Below, piece by piece: positions 1 to 9,708 of a stretch of DNA of 64,000 bases. The notes under the pieces are model-generated. The model saw only the letters and a program-made list of their open reading frames with translations. It searched no databases and had not been told where the DNA came from. Position numbers and translations under genes: made by a program. Every line of letters begins with the position of its first letter. Position 1 is the first letter of the stretch. Source of the DNA: Terramyces sp. JEL0728 (lineage: Eukaryota > Chytridiomycota > Chytridiomycetes > Rhizophydiales > Terramycetaceae); contig JADIIU010000022.1 in assembly GCA_027603945.1 (NCBI GenBank), forward strand, positions 1-64,000. Reading direction: 5' to 3'.

Positions 1-50
1 GCATGGGACTGCAAATCCTGGGGTCGCGAGTTCAATCCTCGTTCGCTCCT
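1..50 (+). tRNA. tRNA-Cys (GCA), 3' portion
   Basis: The window opens inside a tRNA gene. The anticodon arm (4-20) has a seven-base loop CTGCAAA with anticodon GCA at 11-13. A five-base variable region, a T arm with loop TTCAATC (31-37) and the 3' acceptor strand (43-49) follow. The discriminator is T at 50, as expected for tRNA-Cys. The run of T from 50 is a Pol III terminator. The D arm and 5' acceptor lie outside the window. No intron can be seen in the part present. Confidence 0.9.
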
Positions 51-57
51 TTTTTTT
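50..57 (+). terminator. Pol III T-run terminator of tRNA-Cys
   Basis: An uninterrupted T run directly follows the acceptor strand of the tRNA, the usual RNA polymerase III termination signal. Its first T also serves as the discriminator base. Confidence 0.75.
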
Positions 58-60
58 CTT

Positions 61-398
61 GTCTAAATGACAGCCTGGATCACTCCTAGATCGCTGTGAA
101 ATTAATTTGAATTATGAAATCTTGGCCGCATATGATATAACGCAACAGATTTTAAAACACCAAAATTAGATATTTTCACATGCATGTCTTTTTCACCGTG
201 TAAAAGTGAAACAGCTTCCCATGATTAGCCCAGGTTGGGATATTGAGACGAAAAGCAGCTCGACACTAATAATCCCACCGACTTGGCTATATAATTTCTT
301 GCACTTTTGGATGTTTGTATTCATGCTTTGAAACGTTTAATTTCAGTTCACGGTCAAATTGATAAGATATAAATATCACCGCCAAAACCTTCTCATTT
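61..398. other. Intergenic spacer, tRNA-Cys to four-TM gene
   Basis: No open frame or RNA signature was recognised here. The only feature seen is a TATA-like TATAAATA at 368-375, just ahead of the next start codon. Confidence 0.5.
368..375 (+). promoter_or_regulatory. TATA-like box before the four-TM gene
   Basis: TATAAATA lies about 24 nt before the ATG at 399. If it is used, the 5' UTR must be very short. Similar short TATA-to-ATG distances occur before the two phosphoglycerate-mutase-like genes. Seen by motif only. Confidence 0.35.
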
Positions 399-1073
399 AT
401 GACAAGATCTAGCAATATTCCAAGATTAATATTCTACTTTTTGTTGATATCTATCCCTACAGTGATTTCCACCAGCTTGTATCTGTCCCCGTTCATCCTC
501 GAAGCAAATAGTATAACGGCTGTTCAATATAATGGTGCTGCATTTGATTACAACCTATCTTATTGGTACTTCAAGTACAGGATGGCCGCTACGAGTGATC
601 CTGTAAACAACGTTTATCCTATCGATTGGCAAACAGTTACTTACCACACAGCGTGTCAAACAGTGCAATTTGGTACAGATACATCCCCTGGCGATATTAT
701 TGATTCAAAATTTTTCTGCAAGCATTCCGTTTGGCAAATGTTAGCCATTCTGTATGGAATAGGCTTGGGATTTGCATGGATTGGAGTGACGTTGGTTATC
801 ATTAATATCGCACGATGGAACAGCCTTCCACTTCGAATCAAAGGCGCAATCTGGCTGATGGTAGCAATCCACTTGGCTTTTCAAAATGCATCTCTTTGGA
901 CAATTTTCCACATAGTTACTTCCAGCCAAATCCAATGGCCGCATCATGTCTCTTTCGGTGTCGGATATTTGGTTTCTGGCGGCATATTAATTCCAGAATT
1001 CTTTTTCCTGATTATATTTGCAGTATTCGAAACCAAGCAAGTCTCTCAAAATTTGGAAAAGCTACCAGTGTAA
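399..1073 (+). CDS. Four-transmembrane protein of unknown function
   Basis: Intronless, 224 aa. I do not recognise a family. Hydrophobic segments lie near residues 10-30, 110-137, 147-172 and 185-213. A long extracytoplasmic-type loop between TM1 and TM2 carries two Cys (in TACQ and FFCKH). This tetraspan/claudin-like layout is typical of Sur7/PalI or tetraspan proteins, but no diagnostic motif is visible. The ATG at 399 directly precedes TM1, and the tail after TM4 is short and charged. It converges on the chitinase gene with 16 nt between stops. Function is unknown; the membrane topology is a reading of hydrophobicity only. Confidence 0.65.
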   Translation: MTRSSNIPRLIFYFLLISIPTVISTSLYLSPFILEANSITAVQYNGAAFDYNLSYWYFKYRMAATSDPVNNVYPIDWQTVTYHTACQTVQFGTDTSPGDIIDSKFFCKHSVWQMLAILYGIGLGFAWIGVTLVIINIARWNSLPLRIKGAIWLMVAIHLAFQNASLWTIFHIVTSSQIQWPHHVSFGVGYLVSGGILIPEFFFLIIFAVFETKQVSQNLEKLPV

Positions 1074-1089
1074 ATAAAACAGGTTTATA

Positions 1090-2298
1090 TTAAAAAAATG
1101 CAAACCAGGACAAGAATGGCAGTAGGGAAAAATATAATCCTTTTGCTGCGGAAATGTTTAGCGTTTGATGTAAAACCAAATCTCTAGTGTCGGAATCCAT
1201 CCCCCACACACTGATTCCTCCAAGCCCTTTTTGATAGGCAAACTTGATCTTTGTGGTCAAAGTAGACGCGTCTTCATATGCAATCAGCTGGCTGGTATTG
1301 TACACAAAGTACTCACAATAGCCGGTAGTATCCTGGGTCACAGGAAAGTTTAAAGGCCCTTTGACAATGTTCATAGTTTCAAAATACGCCATATAGCCTG
1401 GCTGTTTAGAGCATACCCCTCCAGCTGCTGCCTGGACATTTGATGTATACGTATCTGTCACACCCAACTTGTATGTGGATGGAGTACCCTCTACAACATA
1501 TCCAATACCCCAAAATGAAATACCCAAGTTGAATTTTGAAGCCTGATTCCCAGATTGAGCAACAAAAAAGTCGATTGCGTTTTCAATAGAGTTGTTTGTC
1601 TGCCCCTTTCCAAGGTAAGGGTCGTGTAATGGCGCAGAGCATTGTGCAACCGGTTCCCAAGTCCCGTGTATATTGTATGCCATAATATTGAACCAATCAA
1701 CGTAATTGACTGTCTCTCCAACATTATAGTTTTGTCCCCAATAAGATCCTCCAGGTAATGCAACTGAGAACCACAGCTTCTTTGAATTGCTTGTATCCGC
1801 ATCAATGGCGTTCCTTATTGCTTTCATACAAGGAGGAAAGTTGGCAACATCGGTCAATGCACCGCCTCTATCGGTTCTGGCTGGATATTCCCAATCAATA
1901 TCGATGCCATCAAAGCCATATTTCCTTGCAAACTGGACGGCTGAAGATGCAAATGCAGCCCTTGACGAATCAGTGCTACAAGCATCTGACATTGGCCTAA
2001 CTGATTCCAAATCCCCTCCAATTGATATCCCAACACTTAGGCCGGCGTTGCTCTGCTTCAATGCAACCAGCTGCTGATAATTTTGCACTTCGTCTGAAGA
2101 AGGGTCTGAAATAGTGTATTGACTGGTGATTGCTGGTGCAAACCCATAATTCAAATGAGTGTAGTATTTGGCAAATGCTGGTGAGCTTGGTGTCCATTTG
2201 GGATCATTTGGGCATGTTCCGCTGCCGGTTGCCGAGAGCAGCCAATACCCAATCTTCCTTGTTGCTAATGCACTCTGAATAAATACAATTAAAAGCAT
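1090..2298 (-). CDS. Secreted GH18 chitinase
   Basis: Intronless, 402 aa. A glycoside hydrolase family 18 enzyme that cleaves beta-1,4-GlcNAc links in chitin. A short signal peptide (MLLIVFIQSALA) precedes the beta-1 strand IGYWLL. The catalytic motif DGIDIDWE lies at residues 130-137, with Glu137 the expected proton donor. The strand motif SVGISIGG (about 88-95) and YVDWFNIMAYNIHG with the substrate-binding MAY are present, and a late WGMDSD segment completes the barrel. No chitin-binding module is seen. The C-terminus ends in a hydrophobic stretch (GLYFSLLPFLSWFAFF) that could be a GPI-anchor signal, which would put the enzyme on the cell surface. A remodelling role in the cell wall is inferred. 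Confidence 0.9.
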   Translation of the reverse strand: MLLIVFIQSALATRKIGYWLLSATGSGTCPNDPKWTPSSPAFAKYYTHLNYGFAPAITSQYTISDPSSDEVQNYQQLVALKQSNAGLSVGISIGGDLESVRPMSDACSTDSSRAAFASSAVQFARKYGFDGIDIDWEYPARTDRGGALTDVANFPPCMKAIRNAIDADTSNSKKLWFSVALPGGSYWGQNYNVGETVNYVDWFNIMAYNIHGTWEPVAQCSAPLHDPYLGKGQTNNSIENAIDFFVAQSGNQASKFNLGISFWGIGYVVEGTPSTYKLGVTDTYTSNVQAAAGGVCSKQPGYMAYFETMNIVKGPLNFPVTQDTTGYCEYFVYNTSQLIAYEDASTLTTKIKFAYQKGLGGISVWGMDSDTRDLVLHQTLNISAAKGLYFSLLPFLSWFAFF

Positions 2299-2380
2299 AA
2301 TTATTCCACAAGCTTTTTGTAAATAAGGAAAAATATTTGGGGGTTACACAAAAACATTAAGGAAATTATTTACTGAATTA

Positions 2381-4525
2381 TTAATTTGGTCTATAGCACC
2401 ACTCGCCTCCTTTAGGATTTACAAATATTTGAACAGGAGATACGCCTAACACACACGGATCACAAATGTTTTTGCTGGATTCTTTTGAAGCGCAGCCAGC
2501 ACATACTATTCGATCACACGATTTGCAGTGAATCTACCTTAATAACCAGTTACTTCTTTGTGAAAGAAATTAAACTTTTCTTTGCATAATGAGCAGCAAT
2601 CAGTATGTGATTTTGGCGACTATATTAGTGGTTATTTACCCCTACTATACTGGAATAAAGTGACTGGGCTGTGAGAGATTTTGCAATCCGCTTTGGTCTG
2701 GACACCAAAAGTGTAGACACAACTGACGAGCCAGAAGGCAACATTGATGATCTGCGCTCCGAAATATTTACAGGACTGGTAGAATAGAGCGAGGCTCTGT
2801 CAGCTTCAGATAGATCCTCTGGAGTGGTCGATCTTGGCGCGTTTATACTGAATTTCCTCTCTTGAATCAATGATGGCAAACAAGTATCGCACACTCGGGC
2901 TTTCTTTTCACCATTTCTTGATGGAATATAAAACGAGTTTTGAGAACAACCGCCGCATACTAGTATCCCGCATGATCGGCAATGATGCTAAGGTTAATTG
3001 ACAACTACTTTTCGGTTAAAGAAGGTGAATTTGTCGAAACAAACCAAGCACGACTGTGCACTTTCATCTGGCATCTATATCAAGTCAAATTTACCCATAT
3101 TGGAGCATCAAAATCAGCTACAGGAGAGTTGGAAGGCAGACGATCATGAATTGCGTCATTCTCAACATGCCATTCAGTTATTGCTTTTCTAATACTCTCA
3201 ATCCACTGTATTTTTTCAGATTCGAATTCTACTATAAATCAACACTTACGAACATATACCGCGAATGATTTTTCCCTGCTTACAATTTGAAAAATGAATT
3301 GTCCATCTTCACAAACATCTTCAACCCGACAAAATTCCAGCGGAATCATTCTGTGGAAATGATAATGGTCCTCAAGGATGCTTGGACTGCAATAGATTAG
3401 AATGTCTGAAAATAGAATTAGCTCGCGAGGTTGATGTGCTCGCCGACTAATCTTTTGAACTCGTCCCCTTTTGATGAATTTTCGTCCAGGAATGAGCAAA
3501 TTCTACTTTAACATGATTTACGTCTTTAAACCCAATAAGGGATTTTTGGATATCAACCATTTGCAGCATGGCTTCATGGTTTCTAATAGTTTCGTTTACA
3601 AATGTCGCAACTAGATTAGCTGCAGCTACCTTGTGATACAGATTCAATTGCCTTTTTTATGTTCTCGTAATCTGGGTGGTCCTCAGGTGTATGCTTGAAC
3701 AGATCTTCCAACAATAGCTTGTATCTTGGGATTCTTTGCACAGGTAAAACGAGAAAAGCCTGAAGCACCAAACCGTGGCTATCCGGGTGAGCAGCTTTGC
3801 TCTACGATTAATGAATATTACTCTGGCGAATGCCGCGAATTTGGCATTTTTAGTTGTTAGATCAGCAACCAGATTGATGGAATCGTTGAATTTTGTGAGA
3901 AATATCGAGTACACTCGAAGAAACGGGATCTGATTAATAAGTAAATACCAAGCTAACAAATATATCGCCAATCAGATCATTCCCTCTATTCCATAGCTCT
4001 ATTCTCTTCTGCAATTGATTACTGAGTTCGCGATTGACAGCTAGTATACTTTCATGATGGCCGAATATATCCATTATCGACCTGGCATTAATTACTTTTC
4101 TACTTTTTTGGTATGATTTCTTCTGCAGTTCCTGCAAGTGCCAGCAAGGGTTCGAAATATTGCTATCGATTAAAAACAATAAATACTGTTTTCAGAAATT
4201 GTAAATCTGAGACATATCTGATTTCAGTATCCAATATTTCATTCATAATCCTCCTTCGCTTTGACTGGCCAGACTTTGTTGGTTCTGGAATAATTTCAAG
4301 TATAGCGTCTGAAGATGCTGAGGAAATAAACGAAGGCTGTTCAGAAAGTGTGCTGAGCATTGACATTCTATTTGTAGGTAAACTTTTAAAACTTGGTTTA
4401 ATAGAATTTGGTGATAACGGTGGGAGCTGATCTGTACGAGGCTCTTCATGGATAGTTTCCTCCGAGTTGAAGGCGACCCCGGTGGTGAGACTATTCGTTG
4501 TGTTTGGATCTAAAGGTTCCTCCAT
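2381..4525 (-). CDS. RhoGEF with DH, PH and two FYVE domains (FGD-like)
   Basis: After removal of nine introns (19-24 nt) the gene encodes about 653 aa. A Ser/Pro-rich N-terminus leads into a DH domain (about 90-300) with FLKTQYFEPLLALAG, GDIFVSLIPFLRVYS and the hallmark FLVLPVQRIPRYKLLLEDL. A PH domain follows (RELILFSDILIYC, FQIVSREKSF, QWIESIRKAI). FYVE 1 shows CLVC, NRKHHCRSCG, VCGGC and VCDTC. FYVE 2 shows CSLC, HKEIHCKSC, VCAGC and ICDPC, close to the C-terminus. Family knowledge: DH-PH pairs activate Rho/Cdc42 GTPases and FYVE fingers bind PI3P on endosomes. Animal FGD proteins have DH-PH-FYVE-PH; here a second FYVE replaces the last PH. The second finger lacks the full basic R+HHCR patch, so its lipid binding is doubtful. 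The start chosen (MEEPLDPN) is the first in-frame ATG; an upstream exon is possible. Confidence 0.85.
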
Positions 4526-4855
4526 TTGCTGGATTAACTTTTTGAAAAAAGTTTGTTGCACATGTTGGTGATGTCAATTTCATCAGATAATCGACGAAAA
4601 AGGAGTCTACCTCAAGAGGGCAAGTCGAATGTTGTGCAATTGTCACTTTTGAAATTTATTCTCGACTGAATGCACAACGTGCATCCACTTGAGACTCAGA
4701 CACTAAATTAATGATTGGACAGAGGTAGACCGAATGGGCTACACTGTCTCCTGAGAGTGAGTATCCATAACTGTGAAATGCAGCCATTGTATAGTCAACT
4801 ACCTCCACTGAATGCAGCCATTGTATAGTCAACAAAAAAATTTTGTCAATCAAAA
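4526..4855. other. Divergent promoter region, RhoGEF / mL43
   Basis: This spacer separates two divergent starts. Apart from a 23-bp direct repeat (4777-4833, annotated separately) I see no gene or RNA in it. An upstream exon of the RhoGEF gene could begin here. Confidence 0.45.
4777..4833. repeat. Direct repeat, 23-bp unit, period 34
   Basis: The unit AATGCAGCCATTGTATAGTC plus AAC occurs at 4777-4799 and again, identical, at 4811-4833. It lies just upstream of the mL43 start codon (4856) in a divergent promoter, so it could be a duplicated regulatory site. Confidence 0.75.
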
Positions 4856-5372
4856 ATGTCTTTAAAAAAACAATTAATTCAAAGACTGCAAGATGCAGGA
4901 TTGGGCTGGAAGCTGTTGCCAGAGCCAGTAATCAAAACTAATCTAGAATTTGTCTTCAGCTTTTATCAACGGCTCAAAGACGTTCATCCCACCAATATGT
5001 AAACTGGAAATATTTTATAATCCGCCAAGAGATGGAGCTGGAGGAGATTCACAAGGAATGGTCAATTATTTAAATAACAGCATAAAGCAATTCGCTAAAC
5101 AGCGTCCATACCTTGAAGTTGCAGTCACCAAACGCTCAGGACCGCCAGAAGTTGTTGCACATTATAATAATGGAGCTGTAGACGCAATGAGGACACCAAG
5201 ATGGAAGCCGCATCAAATCGGAAAGCTGATTAATGATATGTGTGATATTTCTTCACCACAAAACAAAGAGAGGCAATTTCCTCGTAACGTGAAAAGAGGT
5301 GCTGGATCACACATGGCTAAAGCATTACCCGAATGGAGTCCATTTACTGCAGAAAAGATTTTCAAACCTTAA
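4856..5372 (+). CDS. Mitochondrial ribosomal protein mL43 (MRPL51/L51 family)
   Basis: One 19-nt intron (4928-4946, GTAATCAAAACTAATCTAG) is removed to give 165 aa. The protein matches the mL43 family, a thioredoxin-like component of the large mitoribosomal subunit. Key segments are LEIFYNPPRDGAGGDSQGM with the Ser/Gly-rich turn, MVNYLNNSIKQFAKQRPYLE, and VAVTKRSGPPEVVAHYNNGA, matching the family signature of a basic-helix segment followed by P-x-V-x-A-x-Y-x-NG. The C-terminus WSPFTAEKIF corresponds to the WHPFT end of the human protein. Without the intron the first 24 residues are out of frame with the rest. It converges tightly (15 nt) with alanine aminotransferase. Confidence 0.85.
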
Positions 5373-5387
5373 TAAAAATGCTGTTTA

Positions 5388-7036
5388 TTAACGGTATTTG
5401 CTCATGAATGATTCATGGAACACTTTAATGTTTTGGATAAATTCATCCATCTGATTTTCAGGAGGTAAGAATGTGGATCTAAAGTGCCATGTTCCATCTT
5501 CTTGTCCAAACCCTGAACCTGGGACGACACATACACCTGTTGCATTTAATAATTCCATCGAGTACATGCTATCTGGTTCTTGATCGTTAGCTTTTGCTGC
5601 AGCAACAGCTTTCGATGGGAGCTTAACTTGTGGGAACAGGTACATTGCACCTTGGGCATCATTGCAACTCACTCCTTCAAGACTGTTGAAAGCTGCGGCC
5701 AATTTCTGGGCTCTTCTCCGTAACGAATCTTGTTAGCGCAATCTTACCATAAATAGAATTTTGTTCCTTTTCGTACACTGGATACGACGGATCGCCTTTC
5801 TTTGGAGGGTTCATCATCAACTCAACCATGACTTGGCCTTGAACAGGGGGACACAGGGAAACAGAGGCAATTTTGTAGAACAGTTCCATTACTTCTGGTG
5901 CAACATTGACACATTCAAAGTAGCCACCTAAATTAGCGAGAGTAACCTCTTCTACCGCATTCACCGATCATTCCTTTGGAGATAGAGTGGAATGAAATTA
6001 GCTCAACAGAATCATATTTAGAGCCCATGCTTTTTAGAACCTTTTTGAATGAGTGGAACGGCAGCTCCTTTGTGTAGACGTTTGCTTGATAAACTTCATC
6101 AGCCATCAACACTAGCTTTTCTTGACGGCAAAACTCAATAATATCTTTCATTGCTTGCAGAGCGAGAGTTTGTCCAGTTGGATTTCCAGGGTTAATGACA
6201 CACAACGCGCGTACTTCAATACCTTGAACGTCCTTCTTGATCTTTTTCAAAGATTTTGTCAGTTCTTCAGCCTAAATATCAAAAAGAGTTACAGTCAAAG
6301 ACCAATCCTTGGATTCGTCCAAATAGTAAGGAGCTGGTTTCCCGCCAAGTAACGAAATTGAAGCAGTATACAAAGGATACTGCGGAATTGGAATCATAAT
6401 ACCAACATTCTCATGAGCAATGATCGTTTGGAGCACCGTTTGTACACCAGGAGACGCGCCAGCAGTCAAAAAGATTGAATTTGGGTCAGCGGGATACCCA
6501 TCCCTCCTTCCAATGGCCTCAGCAATGCGCTTTCTAACCAACGGGATTCCTATATTAAATATCCAGCACCTTGCGAATGGGAATATGCACCAATACTTCC
6601 TCCCATCGACTTTAATAGTCTAGATTAGTAAAAATCTACTCTTTTGCTCTTTGAATTGTATCTGCTGGGAAAATCCCTTTTACTAGCTCAGCATTCTTGT
6701 CGTTCAACAAGTCTGGATACTCTAATAAAGCTGACACTTGTCTAAAGAATGTAATTGGCTTTTGCCCTAACTGTTGCGGGTTTCCGATATTACAAGAGAC
6801 GACGTTTTTGAATGGCAAATTGTGAGAAGATGTTGCCAATTCCTAAGAGTTACTGATATTTACATTTCTCAATTCTTCTGCCCGGATTGCTTGTTCTCCA
6901 CGAACTGCGTATTCAAAATCTACTACTTTTGAGTTGACAGAATGTGTATTTAGAATCCCTGATATTACATAACGAATCTACCCATACTACGAGCGTTGCG
7001 AATGCATCTTTTTGGGAGCGTTTTCAATTTGAACAT
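5388..7036 (-). CDS. Alanine aminotransferase
   Basis: Removing seven introns (19-23 nt) gives 501 aa of a class I/II PLP aminotransferase, alanine-glutamate transaminase type (alanine + 2-oxoglutarate = pyruvate + glutamate). The N-terminus [19 protein letters not shown] is basic and amphipathic, suggesting mitochondrial import. Motifs in order: [82 protein letters not shown], and the PLP-lysine motif [18 protein letters not shown]. The C-terminal half has EGAMYLFP-type (QGAMYLFPQ) and GSGFGQ. Several introns interrupt these motifs directly, for example between RRG and GYF (19 nt, GTTACTCTCGCTAATTTAG). The family role is to link nitrogen and pyruvate metabolism. Confidence 0.92.
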
Positions 7037-7487
7037 TTTGAGTTGTAAAATTAAATGAAAAAAATGAGGGGTAAATTGCAATAGATAATGGCAAGACGGC
7101 CAACTCGCCCCAGTATATCGAAAGCACAGGAAGGAGCAGGATATCTGCAACCAAGAGCAGTTACTACCCGCTAATAAGCAGACTTTGTTTTCATCTCATT
7201 GCAAAACAGATTGATTCCGACAAGATTTGAGTAAATATGTCCTTCCGCATTCAGCTAATCCAAACGCCCATGACGTTTTGCATAATTTTATTATCACACG
7301 ATATTGGTGAGTTTACAATCCAGAGACGGCAGAAAGGCAGAAAGCAGGATAGTAAAGAGAAGGATGCTGTCTCCTATTTCGATATCCCAGTTTCGTACCA
7401 CGCCGTGTCTGCTTTTATTATACCATCTTACAGAATGACCTCAGCAGTGGCAAATATAAAAAGGTCGCATAATTATTCAAATTCATA
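7037..7487. other. Divergent intergenic region without recognised gene
   Basis: It lies between the alanine aminotransferase start and the next membrane-protein gene. An 83-codon open frame (7237-7488, plus strand) has no recognisable features and abuts the next ATG, so I treat it as chance. No RNA gene seen. Confidence 0.4.
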
Positions 7488-8450
7488 ATGTTTCTCCAGT
7501 CATTTACTTCCACGCAAGTTGTCCAGATTGTCACGTTGGTGTTTGCAATTACCATTCATCTGATTGCTTTTTCAACTACCATATAGAAATGGCAGAGACT
7601 TCCAGCTCGATTCCGATTATTTACTTTATCTAGCACTGCTGTTCTCTCTACTGCTAAAATAGAATCTTGTACTTTGCAGTATCATTCAACACCATGTATT
7701 TCTGTATAGTGTCCCGCAAGATTCTCTATTCCTTGGTATATACTGGGTTTTTTATCTTTGACATGTATCAAATGTCGAAAATTAGAGCTATTTCTGGACC
7801 CATCGCGCATTTTGTTTGGCTCACTATTTGCAATGCGGCTATTATCGTATAGTTACAACCTATATTGGGTTACCGCTACACAGGTAGGAATAGTAAATGG
7901 CGTAGGCGCTTGCAAGACCATTTTCCCCAACGACTGGCAAATCTATCAGGAGCATATCATTTCTGTTGTTTTTGAATTGGGGTTGGCACTTCAATTTGCA
8001 AACTTTATCTATAGGACCAGAGTGCCCAATGTTCCGCTTCAAGACTTTTTTGCCAAAGTAGTTGATAACGAGACGTGCTCCTTTGTAATATACCTAATTG
8101 TGGAAATCCTGTACCTGATTGTATTCCAATTCAATATCGTCAAGCAGTGGGTGCTCAATTCATTCTACTTTTTGATCCCCTCTGTTTTGTACTTGTCCAA
8201 TATCGTTATTCTAACAGGCAAAAAAGGACTGTCAACCAAGAAAGCCAGTGGATCCAAGGTTCTGTCGGTTGTGCGAAAAGCTGAGATGAAGGACGAATTA
8301 AACAAAACACTGCCAAAATCCGACACTGTAAAACCTGAATCTAGCAGGGATCTTGCTACCATCCGCAAGAACTCTGTCAAGGACGAATCATATCTACGAA
8401 CGATCCGAAAGCCGTCGGTTGACAATTCTGCTCCAATTCGTAAAGAATAA
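7488..8450 (+). CDS. Polytopic membrane protein, possibly receptor-like (5' structure uncertain)
   Basis: The 3' two thirds are secure: hydrophobic helices around LFGSLFAMRLLSYSYNLYW, IISVVFELGLALQFANFIY, FVIYLIVEILYLIVFQFNIV and YFLIPSVLYLSNIVIL, then a long charged cytoplasmic-type tail rich in Ser/Lys. The 5' part has three frame changes. One intron (22 nt, ending GCTAAAATAG) is typical. One model that closes in frame also needs introns of about 46 and 31 nt, unusually long here, and gives about 287 aa with six or seven membrane segments. The topology resembles seven-helix receptors, but I see no family signature. The tail contains two short repeats of a SVKDES/SVRKAEMKDE type. Function unknown. 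Confidence 0.55.
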
Positions 8451-8591
8451 ACTTTGATTTTTTTATTCAGAGCCAAATAGACTGATCATACAATAAATTT
8501 CATCCAATTCTGAATTTAGAACATCCAAAGGAAAAACCGGCTCTAAAATTTCCTTTTTAACTCTAGTTGAAAAAAATTTTCTTCACTTCTA

Positions 8592-9657
8592 ATGACTAAC
8601 GGAATTAAAATCTTTTCTGGAAATTCCCACAAGGAATTTGCAATCTTGGTAGCAAAGTAGCGCACTATCTTACTGTAGACGTTTAGGATTGAAATTGGCC
8701 AACTGCGTTGTCAACAAATACTCGAACCAAGAAACTTCAGTCACAATCGGAGAGTCTGGTTTATATTTTCTAATATTCAGTGCGTGATGAAGACGTATTT
8801 ATCATTCAATCTGGCTGTGGTGAGATTAATGGTACTTGGAAACTAAATCTAGATAATTTAATGGAGTTATTGATCATGATCAACGCCTGCAAGACAGCTT
8901 CGGCAAAAAGAATCACTGCAGTTATGCCATGCTTTCCATACGCAAGACAAGATAAAAAAGATAAATCCCGTGCGCCTATTACTGCCAAACTGGTTGCTAA
9001 TATGCTGACTGTTGCTGGAGCCGACCATGTTATCACAATGGATCTTCACGCCAGTCAAATTCAAGGGTTCTTCAACATTCCAGTCGACAATTTATATGCG
9101 GAGCCTAGCACTCTTAAGCATATCAGAGATTGCATTCCGGATTTTGGAAATGGTGTGATTGTTTCTCCCGATGCTGGCGGTGCAAAAAGGTAGTTACAAA
9201 ATAATATCAGAGCAACTGCAATTGCCGATAAACTTGATGTGGAATTCGCTTTAATCCACAAAGAACGTAAAAAGGCGAACGAAGTATCAAGAATGGTGCT
9301 CGTCGGTGATGTTAAGGGAAGAGCATGTATTTTGGTGGATGATATGGCTGACACTTGTGGTACCTTGGGACTAGCCGCCAAAGTATTGATGGAAAACGGA
9401 GCAACCAAGGTCTATGCCATGGTGACCCACGCTGTTTTATCTGGAAAAGCATTGGAAGTAATCAACAACTCTGCTTTGGAGCAGATTATTGTCGTAATCA
9501 ATTTCTAATTTAGACAAATACTATCCCACAAGACCGTATTGCACCGTTGTGCCCGAAATTACACTTTATTGATGTATCTTCAACTTTCGCCGAGGCAATT
9601 AGACGTACTCACAATGGGGAAAGCATCAGTTATCTCTTCAACTATGTCCCAAACTAA
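8592..9657 (+). CDS. Ribose-phosphate pyrophosphokinase (PRPP synthetase)
   Basis: Five introns (8657-8678, 8759-8780, 8832-8852, 9190-9210, 9494-9513; 20-22 nt) are removed to give 319 aa, the usual length of class I PRPP synthetase. The enzyme makes PRPP from ribose-5-phosphate and ATP for purine, pyrimidine and His/Trp synthesis. Visible motifs: [106 protein letters not shown], and the PRPP loop [12 protein letters not shown]. The end [20 protein letters not shown] through [13 protein letters not shown] is canonical. The third intron (21 nt) lacks an in-frame stop, so retention would insert seven residues (see findings). With IMPDH further on, it represents purine supply. Confidence 0.96.
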
Positions 9658-9708
9658 CTTAATAAATACAATGAGCATATTATGGATATTAGTCTATTAA
9701 ATATGAAT

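Noticed and set aside
7237..7488. 83-codon plus-strand open frame ahead of the membrane-protein gene
   Set aside because: No motif, no intron signature, and it ends exactly at the next ATG region; likely chance in a divergent spacer.
8160..8480. Long minus-strand frame opposite the membrane protein tail
   Set aside because: It is antisense to a supported coding region and has no recognisable domain.
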